DNA from: an uncultured Bacilli bacterium | GTDB lineage: Bacteria > Bacillota_I > Bacilli_A > RF39 > UBA660 | DNA length: 19,152 nucleotides | Assembly: GCA_947628445.1 (NCBI GenBank) | Contig: CANQZX010000014.1 | Location: 1 to 19,152 of the forward strand | Reading direction: 5' to 3' | Shown: positions 1 through 6,308 of the stretch, piece by piece | Layout: every line of letters begins with the position of its first letter | Numbering within the stretch: the first letter of the stretch is position 1 | The notes under the pieces: generated by a model | What the model was told of the DNA's origin: nothing | Seen by the model: only the letters and a program-made list of their open reading frames with translations | Database searches by the model: none | Translations under genes and position numbers: made by a program

Positions 1-30
1 TTTATGATACTATAAAGCTGAGGTAAGTTT

Positions 31-324
31 ATGAAAAACAAATTTCAAAGAATGACAAAAGAAGAACAAAAAAAAGTGTTAACAAAATATTATGCGACCA
101 AAACAGGAAAAGAAAATAAAGCCCGTTTCCTTCGCCTATTAATTTTTGGTTATCTTTGCCTTTTATATGCCGTTGTCGTAATTGGTGATACCATTATTAA
201 CCACCATAGCAATTGGAATTATGTTCTCGCTGGCATTATGGTTATTTTTGGTCTATTTTTTCTTTTGGCCCGGCACAAAGTTTTAATTACCAAAGTTAAT
301 GAATATGTCGTAAAGCATAAGTAA
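31..324 (+). CDS. Small two-TM membrane protein, function unknown
   Basis: A 97-residue protein that I do not recognise. It has a basic, charged N-terminal region (about residues 1-32), a hydrophobic segment at about 33-55, a short polar loop (NHHSNW), a second hydrophobic segment at about 62-81, and a basic tail. It is therefore probably a small integral membrane protein with both ends in the cytoplasm. The ATG start is supported by a GAGGT Shine-Dalgarno at 20-24, six bases upstream. A -10-like TATGAT lies at 4-9, but its -35 would fall at or beyond the window edge, so the promoter cannot be judged. The stop codon sits in the loop of an intrinsic terminator, so the gene probably ends its transcript here. 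No catalytic motif is visible. The reading frame and start are secure; the function is not. Confidence 0.75.
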   Translation: MKNKFQRMTKEEQKKVLTKYYATKTGKENKARFLRLLIFGYLCLLYAVVVIGDTIINHHSNWNYVLAGIMVIFGLFFLLARHKVLITKVNEYVVKHK

Positions 325-336
325 TTATGCTTTTTT
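313..336 (+). terminator. Intrinsic terminator after the first gene
   Basis: A perfect 8-bp stem (AAGCATAA at 313-320 with TTATGCTT at 325-332) encloses a GTAA loop and runs into a T tract ending at 336. The TAA stop of the upstream gene (322-324) lies in the loop, so the last codons form the 5' arm. Confidence 0.8.
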
Positions 337-349
337 CATACAATTAATT

Positions 350-721
350 ATGAATATTCAGGAAAAATTAAAAAGGATCAAAACTGAAGATTTTATTTGG
401 TATATTTACTTTTTTATTGCCATCGCGGCTCTTTATTCAAACGATGCAGAAAAAAAGTATTATTTAACTAACAACAAAAATGATTATCGCACCAAAAAAA
501 ATATTAATATTCTCATTTTTACCATTGCCTTTTTCATTTATTTATATTTTCTTTTAATTACCAATGAAGATGTGGCCCTTTTAAGACGCCAAGGAAACAC
601 GCAAGAGTTAGTTAATCGTTATGCCCAGTTAATCGCTGCCCTCCTTTTTCTCATCGGCGGTATCATTTACCTAATAATTGAAATTAGGGATCCTGTTCCC
701 GGAGAAATTAGTATTCTTTAA
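350..721 (+). CDS. Small three-TM membrane protein, function unknown
   Basis: A 123-residue protein with hydrophobic segments at about 14-30, 51-70 and 90-111. The loops are charged; the region between the first two segments is rich in Lys, Asn and Tyr. I recognise no family. The chosen ATG has no Shine-Dalgarno, and no in-frame start lies between it and the preceding terminator. A -10-like TACAAT at 339-344 would place the transcript start almost on the ATG, so a leaderless mRNA is possible; read-through from the first gene is the alternative. The stop codon overlaps the stop of the convergent deacetylase gene by four bases. The long open frame with plausible membrane topology argues that it is real, but it is less certain than its neighbour. 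Confidence 0.62.
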   Translation: MNIQEKLKRIKTEDFIWYIYFFIAIAALYSNDAEKKYYLTNNKNDYRTKKNINILIFTIAFFIYLYFLLITNEDVALLRRQGNTQELVNRYAQLIAALLFLIGGIIYLIIEIRDPVPGEISIL

Positions 722-1884
722 AAATGATGATAACTTTCATGCGGCATTAAATTTACATTTTTAATTTTCGCTAAGTCACTCACAGTCACCATTTGAAAAC
801 CTTCACTATATAAAATCGGCAAAAGTTTAGCTACCGCTTCGATACTTGTGGCATAAGAATCATGAAATAAAATTATATCGCCATCTTGGGCATGTTCTAA
901 AACATAATTAACTAAATAATCAACATTTTTATAACGCCAATCATTAGTATCGATTTGCCACAAAATAAAAGGGGTAGCAATGGACGCTTTGACCTTTTCA
1001 TTAATGCTACCATAAGGCGGCCGCGTTAAACTAAAAGTTTTCCCAATTATTCCTTTTAAATATTCATTACTGGTATTAAACTCATTTTGGATTGTTACGC
1101 TATCTTGTCTTTTAAAACTTGTATGATTAAATGAATGATAACCAATCTCATTCCCGGCACTAGCCACTTGTTTTACTGTAGAAGCCGCATTTAAAAGCTT
1201 TTGCCCTACGAAGAAAAAAGTACTATGGGCTTTATTTTCATTTAAAATTGTAACTAACTCACTCGTATAAGCCGATGGTCCATCATCAAAGGTTATAGCC
1301 AAATGTTTTTTATTTTCGGCAATAGCAAAACCATTTTCCCTGGTATATTCTTTACTCAAAGGCACTGTAAAAGTCAAAAACGAATATATTTCATTATAAT
1401 TTATTTTTAAAAATAAATCTTCCCTTGGATTGGGCTCAATCTCATAATCATCATAATATAATATTAATTCCTGATCTTGAAAACTATATAAACTAGGTTC
1501 CGTTTTTTCTAATACCTCACTAATAAAACGGGGATATTTTAAGGCTAGTAACTCATTTACTTTTTTCTTAAAATTATTATATTGACCCGGTTTAATAATG
1601 TTTTCAATCGTTAAGTTTTCGCCCGTTTCATAATCAAAATTGGCTACCGCAAGCTTTTCATCTTTTTCCCAAGTAATACTCGTTAGTTTATGATCAAAAT
1701 CTTTAACCTTAATAATTTTGGCATCCGTTAAAGAAGCCAAATATGCACTTATTTTATCTGCCCGATTGATGATTTTAGGCATCTTATACCACGAATTACT
1801 TAAAAAAAGAAGTAAAGCAACAGTTGCCATGAAGCTTATGACGATAATTATTCGTCCTAATTTATTTTTTAGTTTAAACCTCAT
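718..1884 (-). CDS. Membrane-anchored polysaccharide deacetylase (DUF3298 + NodB domain)
   Basis: A 388-residue carbohydrate esterase family 4 enzyme, expected to remove N-acetyl groups from peptidoglycan or another surface glycan outside the membrane. An N-terminal hydrophobic anchor (about 11-30) is followed by a DUF3298-like region (about 78-172, with 'FDYETGENLTIENI' and 'LILYYDDYEI'), then a NodB domain (about 194-372). All five NodB motifs are visible: TFDDGP (198-203, metal and base Asp), HSFNH (250-254, metal His), RPPYGS (288-293), DTNDW (312-316) and ILFHDSY (338-344, catalytic His). The DUF3298-NodB order is that of Bacillus subtilis PdaC (YjeA), so a PdaC-type N-acetylmuramic acid deacetylase is the best guess; a GlcNAc deacetylase is possible. 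A GGAG site precedes the ATG. The gene lies 18 bases after the ABC permease, probably in one transcript. No terminator was seen after it. Confidence 0.93.
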   Translation of the reverse strand: MRFKLKNKLGRIIIVISFMATVALLLFLSNSWYKMPKIINRADKISAYLASLTDAKIIKVKDFDHKLTSITWEKDEKLAVANFDYETGENLTIENIIKPGQYNNFKKKVNELLALKYPRFISEVLEKTEPSLYSFQDQELILYYDDYEIEPNPREDLFLKINYNEIYSFLTFTVPLSKEYTRENGFAIAENKKHLAITFDDGPSAYTSELVTILNENKAHSTFFFVGQKLLNAASTVKQVASAGNEIGYHSFNHTSFKRQDSVTIQNEFNTSNEYLKGIIGKTFSLTRPPYGSINEKVKASIATPFILWQIDTNDWRYKNVDYLVNYVLEHAQDGDIILFHDSYATSIEAVAKLLPILYSEGFQMVTVSDLAKIKNVNLMPHESYHHF

Positions 1885-1902
1885 GGCTCCTGCTCCTTTA
1901 CT

Positions 1903-3342
1903 CTAGATATTTTTAATATTCCTTTTTTGGAAAATAATATACGAAATAACGAGCATTATCGCCAAATAGCTAAAGCAAACAATTAAAGACTGGCTTAAAG
2001 AAATACCAAACTCACTAACTCCGCCGAATAACAAAGGCGATAAATCCCAATTTGGAGTGACAAAATAATTCAACCATTTTAAATGATAAGTCAAAGCCAA
2101 ACTATTTATAATACTAGAACCAATATACCCCATAAAGGTAACAGTTATCGCAAAAGCGGTATTTAGTATTAATACTGATAAAGCAAAAGCCAAAGTCATT
2201 AGTAAGATAACCATCGGTAATTTGGAAGCAAAGAGTAAAAAGTAATAAGCAATCACATTAACTTCTAAATATGAAGCCGTACTTAAATTATAACTTACTA
2301 AGGGAATCGTTAAAGAAGAATAACCAAAGAATAAGCCCCCAATAATAAATTCACTAGCAAGCATAAAAATGGCAATTAAAGGAATCATTAAAAGACAAAC
2401 AATTAATTTGGCGGTTAAGATTTGACTGCGTTTATAAGGAATAGTTAATAAGCTTTTAACCGTTCCTTTATTAAATTCATCACTTACAATGGAACCGGCA
2501 ATCATAATCACAAAAATCAAAATAAATAGTTCGCTTTCGGAAAATAAATTGATAATAACATTTCGTAAGGTATGCGTATTTTCTAAATCAACTTTGTTAT
2601 CCAAGATATATTTATTTAGATAATAGATTTTGGCCTCTTCGGCATATTCGGCTTTTTCTTCTGTTGTTTTAGCATGTTGATATTTGACCATATTATAGGC
2701 ATACATTTGGGTATTATTAAAAGCCGTAGCTAAATAACTACCATCTTTAATATTATTAGCCAAGTAATATTCATCTAAGGTAATTTTTAAGTTATTTACC
2801 TCTTGCGCAATTTCATTTTCGGCCTTTTCGGTATCATTCGTTAAAACCTCGGTTTTTAAACGCGCATTTTCCGCTTTTAATTCGGCAATACCTTTTTGAA
2901 TAAAATAAGTTTCATCTTTAGCCAATATTTTAGTTTTAATTTCCGTAGCCTCTTCCGCCAAATTGGATACATTTAATTTACTATCATCATTGTAATAAGC
3001 CCAATAGTAATCATATATTTTACTGGCATAATATTCATTAACCCGATCTCTTTGCCAATTAGTGGTCGCTTCTTTTAATAACAAAAAAGTGGCCAAATTC
3101 GCTTGAGCATTAATGAGTTCTTCTTTTTCTTGATTAGCCTCATACATCGGAATTACTTGATTTAAATTAGCAATTTCACTGTCTAAATCCGTTTCATAAT
3201 AATAAGTTTCATTCATTTCAATAAGGGGGGTATTATAAATGACATTTACTAATATCAGAAAAAGAAAAGCAATAATTAAAACAATATAGGTACTTTTTTT
3301 ATGAAATAATTTATATAGTTCGTTTTGGATTAATTTAAACAA
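1903..3342 (-). CDS. ABC-2 type transporter permease with large extracytoplasmic coil domain
   Basis: A 479-residue membrane subunit of an ABC exporter, paired with the ATPase encoded just upstream. A basic N-terminus and first TM (about 18-36) are followed by about 230 hydrophilic residues (37-265). This stretch is rich in Glu, Lys, Ala and Tyr and predicted largely helical or coiled-coil, and it should lie outside the membrane. A block of about five more TMs follows (roughly 267-287, 308-330, 360-390, 393-415, 449-471). Between TM2 and TM3 lies 'DEFNKGTVKSLLTIPYKR', typical of the cytoplasmic loop of ABC-2 permeases. The start is TTG, with GGAGG eight bases upstream inside the end of the ATPase gene, and the two genes overlap by eight bases. 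The substrate is unknown; the partner ATPase resembles bacitracin/lantibiotic-type exporters, so peptide export or immunity is one option. Confidence 0.88.
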   Translation of the reverse strand: MFKLIQNELYKLFHKKSTYIVLIIAFLFLILVNVIYNTPLIEMNETYYYETDLDSEIANLNQVIPMYEANQEKEELINAQANLATFLLLKEATTNWQRDRVNEYYASKIYDYYWAYYNDDSKLNVSNLAEEATEIKTKILAKDETYFIQKGIAELKAENARLKTEVLTNDTEKAENEIAQEVNNLKITLDEYYLANNIKDGSYLATAFNNTQMYAYNMVKYQHAKTTEEKAEYAEEAKIYYLNKYILDNKVDLENTHTLRNVIINLFSESELFILIFVIMIAGSIVSDEFNKGTVKSLLTIPYKRSQILTAKLIVCLLMIPLIAIFMLASEFIIGGLFFGYSSLTIPLVSYNLSTASYLEVNVIAYYFLLFASKLPMVILLMTLAFALSVLILNTAFAITVTFMGYIGSSIINSLALTYHLKWLNYFVTPNWDLSPLLFGGVSEFGISLSQSLIVCFSYLAIMLVISYIIFQKRNIKNI

Positions 3343-4225
3343 TTTTATTACCTCCCGCTTTCTTTAAAAAGGCCTCTTCCAAAGTCATTTCGATTTCTTT
3401 AACCTCATAAATATCAACTTTGGCCTTAACTAATTTTTTAATAATTTCGGCCACTTCTTTTTTGGTTGCATTAATTTCAAAACTATGGTTTTTAACATTT
3501 TCCAAATGTTCTAAAGGTAAATTATCGGTTCGACTAACTTCAAAATAAAACCGATTTTCTTGATGTTTTAATTTTTTCACATCGCTGGTTTCCACAATTT
3601 TACCATGATCAATAATACAAACTTTATTACAAAAGCTTTCTAATTCTGCGAGATTATGGGAGGAAATTAAAATGCCCATACCAGTACTAGCAAGTTTTTT
3701 GAGTAAGACCCGAAGATCTTTAATTCCCTCGGGATCTAAACCATTCGTCGGTTCATCTAAAATTAATAAATTAGGTTTATGAAGTAAAGCCCGGGCAATG
3801 CCTAAGCGTTGGCGCATCCCTAAAGAATATTTACTAACTTTATCCTTAATGCGATTTTCTAATCCCACCGTTTTAATAACCTCATTAATTTGGTCTTCCG
3901 TAATATCCTGATAATAATTAGCCATCAATTTTAAGTTTTGATAACCCGATAAATACATATAAACATCGGGATTTTCGACTAAGGAACCCACTTTAGCAAT
4001 GGCCAGAACATAATCTTTGGTAATATCATGGCCATTAATGGTAACACTTCCGGAATTAATCGTTTGCAAGCCCAAAATTAATTTAATCGTCGTCGTTTTC
4101 CCACTGCCATTAGGACCAATAAAAGCCAAAATATCGCCTGCATCAATGGTAAAAGACACATCTTTTAAGATTTCTTTGGCTCCAAATTTTTTACATAAAT
4201 CCTGACATTTTAAAATTGTCATCAT
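3335..4225 (-). CDS. ABC transporter ATP-binding protein (BcrA-like exporter class)
   Basis: A 296-residue cytoplasmic ATPase that powers the permease encoded immediately downstream. The standard motifs are all present: Walker A GPNGSGKT (37-44), signature YSLGMRQRLGIA (133-144), Walker B LLILDEP (153-159) with catalytic Glu, D-loop NGLDP and switch His (SSH, 188-190). At the Q-loop position it reads VGSLVENPDVY, with Glu in place of Gln. This is typical of the bacitracin/lantibiotic-type exporter ATPases (BcrA family). The C-terminal region (about 225-290) resembles the regulatory extension of this class. Two ATG codons are adjacent (4225 and 4222); an AAAGGGTGA element precedes them. It lies 35 bases after xerC with no terminator between them, and a weak -10-like TATAAG is at 4238-4243, so it may share the upstream transcript. 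Confidence 0.95.
   Translation of the reverse strand: MMTILKCQDLCKKFGAKEILKDVSFTIDAGDILAFIGPNGSGKTTTIKLILGLQTINSGSVTINGHDITKDYVLAIAKVGSLVENPDVYMYLSGYQNLKLMANYYQDITEDQINEVIKTVGLENRIKDKVSKYSLGMRQRLGIARALLHKPNLLILDEPTNGLDPEGIKDLRVLLKKLASTGMGILISSHNLAELESFCNKVCIIDHGKIVETSDVKKLKHQENRFYFEVSRTDNLPLEHLENVKNHSFEINATKKEVAEIIKKLVKAKVDIYEVKEIEMTLEEAFLKKAGGNKIV
3351..3355 (-). promoter_or_regulatory. Ribosome binding site that decides a TTG start
   Basis: GGAGG, eight bases before the TTG at 3342-3340. It is a full Shine-Dalgarno inside the last codons of the ATPase gene (the Gly-Gly-Asn codons), and it supports TTG as the permease start. Confidence 0.75.
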
Positions 4226-4260
4226 ATCACCCTTTCACTTATATTATTTTCTATTAAAAT

Positions 4261-5154
4261 CTAATTTCCTTTATTTCGCGGAAAAGTTTTTAAATAAACC
4301 TCTTTTAACCGATCACTTGTCACATGGGTATAAATCCCCGTGGTATTTAAACTGGCATGGCCAAGTAATTCTTGCACACTTTTAATATCAGCCCCATTAT
4401 TTAAAAGATGCGTGGCAAAAGTATGTCTTAAAGTATGGGGCGTCACATGCCGATTAAGAGCTAAATCATGCACAATTTTTTGCATAATAAACTCCACTTC
4501 ATTCACATTTAAATTAGTTCCCCGATGCGAAATTAATAAATAAGCACTTTTACTCCCCTTTAATAATTCCTCGCGCGCATGAGCTAAATATTTATCTAAA
4601 AAATCCGCGGCATATTCGCCATAATAAACAATGCGCTCTTTACTTCCTTTACCCCAGATTTTAATCGTATGATTACTAAAATCAATATTGGTTAGTTTAA
4701 TATTACATAATTCACTTACCCGACAACCCGTGGCATATAAAAGCTCCACAATTAAGCGATTTCTTAAGGCCTCCGCACTATTAGTCTCAATACTATCTAA
4801 TAATTCTTGCATTTCGGTATATCCTAAAAAATTAGGTAACTTTTTTTCTAATTTCGGATTTTTGATACTTAAAAAGATATTATAATCTAAATATTTTTCC
4901 CGAACCAAATAATTATAAAAACTTCTTAAACAACTTAAATTACGCGCAATTGAAACATTTTTTAAATGCAAACTATCTAAATATTTTAAGTACTTGCGAA
5001 TATCTTCCCGATTGATTTTTAAATAATTGAGATTATTTTTTTTTAAAAACCTAAAAAATTTTGCCAAATCTCTTTGGTAATTAATAATCGTTTGCTCCGC
5101 ATAATTTAATTCCGTTTTTAAATTAGTTAAAAACTTATCTTGAACCTCGTTCAT
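4261..5154 (-). CDS. xerC: Tyrosine recombinase, XerC/XerD family
   Basis: A 297-residue site-specific recombinase, the usual length for XerC/XerD, which resolve chromosome dimers at dif. The N-terminal SAM-like core-binding domain spans about 1-90 and the catalytic domain about 108-290. All catalytic residues are visible: Arg145 (ATGCRVSEL), Lys169 (WGKGSKER), His240 and Arg243 (HTLRHTFATHLL), His266 (LLGHASLNTT) and nucleophile Tyr275 (GIYTHV). XerC and XerD (or CodV-like copies) are hard to tell apart by eye, so the symbol is provisional. The start codon lies 20 bases inside the end of the 144-aa gene upstream, giving a translationally coupled unit with that gene and the 218-aa surface protein. 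A regional DNA invertase acting on surface genes is an alternative role, but I found no inverted sites. Confidence 0.9.
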   Translation of the reverse strand: MNEVQDKFLTNLKTELNYAEQTIINYQRDLAKFFRFLKKNNLNYLKINREDIRKYLKYLDSLHLKNVSIARNLSCLRSFYNYLVREKYLDYNIFLSIKNPKLEKKLPNFLGYTEMQELLDSIETNSAEALRNRLIVELLYATGCRVSELCNIKLTNIDFSNHTIKIWGKGSKERIVYYGEYAADFLDKYLAHAREELLKGSKSAYLLISHRGTNLNVNEVEFIMQKIVHDLALNRHVTPHTLRHTFATHLLNNGADIKSVQELLGHASLNTTGIYTHVTSDRLKEVYLKTFPRNKGN

Positions 5155-5569
5155 TTGTTTTTTCCTTCGTTAAAGCATTTATTTCCCGTCTGATGGCATT
5201 AATTCTTTGTCTTAATTCTTCGGTTTGAAATCTTTGATCTGATAAATCACGACCCCATTCGGTCTTTTCCCCTTGATTCCATTTAGTATTTGGATCATCA
5301 AAAATTTTGGTATCTTCCTCAATACTTTGTTCTAATTGCCGGAGTTCTCGACGCGTTTCTGCCAGTTCACCTTTTAATTCAATATATTTATCATAATTTT
5401 CATCAATTTCAAAAATAAAATCTAAATCTTCTTCTTGTAAGGGAGCCATACTTAATAATTCCCTATCTTCTAAAAAAGGTATATCTTCATAACCCATTTG
5501 TTCAGCTTGATGGCGATATGCTTCAATCGTAAGATCTTGGAGTTGTTTTAATTTTTCTTCATTATTCAT
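5135..5569 (-). CDS. Hypothetical coiled-coil protein
   Basis: A 144-residue, very charged, soluble protein with no signal peptide or TM segment; I do not recognise the family. Helical heptad-like stretches are at about 58-88 (KGELAETRRELRQLEQS) and 111-137 (EELRQRINAIRREINAL), separated by a polar, Trp-containing linker (NTKWNQGEKTEWG). The N-terminal third is acidic. The shape suggests a cytoplasmic helical hairpin that could serve as a scaffold or protein-binding partner. The start overlaps the TGA of the 218-aa surface protein gene (ATGA), and its end overlaps xerC by 20 bases, so the three genes are probably translated as a coupled set. No independent ribosome binding site is obvious, which fits coupling. 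Confidence 0.75.
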   Translation of the reverse strand: MNNEEKLKQLQDLTIEAYRHQAEQMGYEDIPFLEDRELLSMAPLQEEDLDFIFEIDENYDKYIELKGELAETRRELRQLEQSIEEDTKIFDDPNTKWNQGEKTEWGRDLSDQRFQTEELRQRINAIRREINALTKEKTNERGSR

Positions 5570-6222
5570 ACGGTAACATCCACTTTTTCTAAAGAAACTT
5601 TGCCACTCAATTCTTTACCACTATTTTGATTTTGATTTTCTGCATAATTAACAAAAATAATATCAAATTGCCATTCATGGGTAATACTATCCGTTGTTTC
5701 AATTAAATATTTATCAGTTACTAAAAAGTCGCCAGTTATACCCGTAATATCAAAACCTGATACTAATTCATCTTCTCGAGAATCCGGTTTAATATTTTCA
5801 TAATAAGTTAAATTATTAATATTTTTAATTTCTTTACCTTCGGCATCAACAATATGCAAAAGTACTTCTGGTTTACTTGGATCAAGAGTATGTTCAAAAG
5901 TATTTTTTTCAATTTCTATATTAACACTATAATAATACGTAGCTTTTTTATGCTCACTGCCCGCGATTAATGTTACAGTTGGAATAGTTTTGTCCCATAA
6001 ACTAGGCATAGCTTCAGAAAAATTATAACTATCCGCATAAATATCAATAGGATCACCAGGATTAAAAACTAAAATCTCCATTGTGGCTGAGGTAACATCT
6101 TGGCTTTCCGATACCCTACTGACATTTAGATTAGTGAAAAAAGCAAAAGTAGCTGTTATCCCCATAAAAACAAAAGTTAATACAAAAACAAATAACAGAA
6201 TATTTTTTTGTCTAACACTCAT
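5566..6222 (-). CDS. Exported camelysin/TasA-like protein with SipW-type signal peptide
   Basis: A 218-residue exported protein. Residues 8-29 form a hydrophobic signal ending in GITATFAFFT, which resembles the SipW-dependent signal of TasA and camelysin-type proteins (consensus close to G-x-T-Y-A-Y-F). Residues about 40-215 form one compact module rich in beta structure. It is clearly homologous to residues 55-225 of the 860-aa protein encoded upstream: shared blocks include 'EIKNINNLTYYEN' against 'EIKDIPGLKYYEN', 'VSGFDIT' in both, and a C-terminal strand 'NxGxxxxGxVxxxK'. It is therefore a stand-alone version of that module, probably displayed on the surface or forming fibres, by analogy with TasA. 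A strong sigma-A-like promoter lies just upstream. No SipW peptidase gene is in the window. The exact fibre role is inference. Confidence 0.8.
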   Translation of the reverse strand: MSVRQKNILLFVFVLTFVFMGITATFAFFTNLNVSRVSESQDVTSATMEILVFNPGDPIDIYADSYNFSEAMPSLWDKTIPTVTLIAGSEHKKATYYYSVNIEIEKNTFEHTLDPSKPEVLLHIVDAEGKEIKNINNLTYYENIKPDSREDELVSGFDITGITGDFLVTDKYLIETTDSITHEWQFDIIFVNYAENQNQNSGKELSGKVSLEKVDVTV

Positions 6223-6248
6223 TTTTCTTCACCATCTATTCTTATTTA

Positions 6249-6277
6249 AGTATATCAACTATTCTGCTTTTTTTCAA
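6249..6277 (-). promoter_or_regulatory. Sigma-A-type promoter of the 218-aa protein / coiled-coil / xerC unit
   Basis: On the minus strand, -35 TTGAAA (6272-6277) and -10 TATACT (6249-6254) are separated by exactly 17 bases. Transcription would start near 6242, about 20 bases before the ATG at 6222. It lies directly after the terminator of the 860-aa gene, so it starts a new unit. Confidence 0.75.
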
Positions 6278-6283
6278 TACCTA

Positions 6284-6308
6284 CAAAAAAAGTTGCGTCA
6301 AGCAACTT
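6284..6308 (-). terminator. Intrinsic terminator after the 860-aa surface protein
   Basis: On the minus strand, a perfect 7-bp stem (AAGTTGC/GCAACTT, 6302-6308 with 6290-6296) with a 5-base loop (TTGAC) is followed by a T run reaching 6284. The TAA stop overlaps the stem base. Confidence 0.85.

Noticed and set aside
683..702. GGGATCCTGTTCCC inverted repeat near the end of the 123-aa gene, considered as a terminator for the deacetylase
   Set aside because: Only four arm pairs hold and no T run follows on the minus strand.
4226..4260. Possible promoter for the ABC transporter (TATAAG at 4238-4243)
   Set aside because: No acceptable -35 at 15-19 bases; co-transcription with xerC is as likely.
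4261..5154. XerC-type gene as a sign of an integrated mobile element or integron
   Set aside because: It has the length and motifs of housekeeping XerC/XerD; no attachment-site repeats, phage or transposon genes, or cassette arrays flank it. I also looked for a dif-like site and saw none.
5566..5569. TGA read as Trp (mycoplasma code), considered because of the low GC content
   Set aside because: TGA ends the 218-aa gene in a classic ATGA junction, all Trp codons examined are TGG, and all large genes are intact with TGA as stop.
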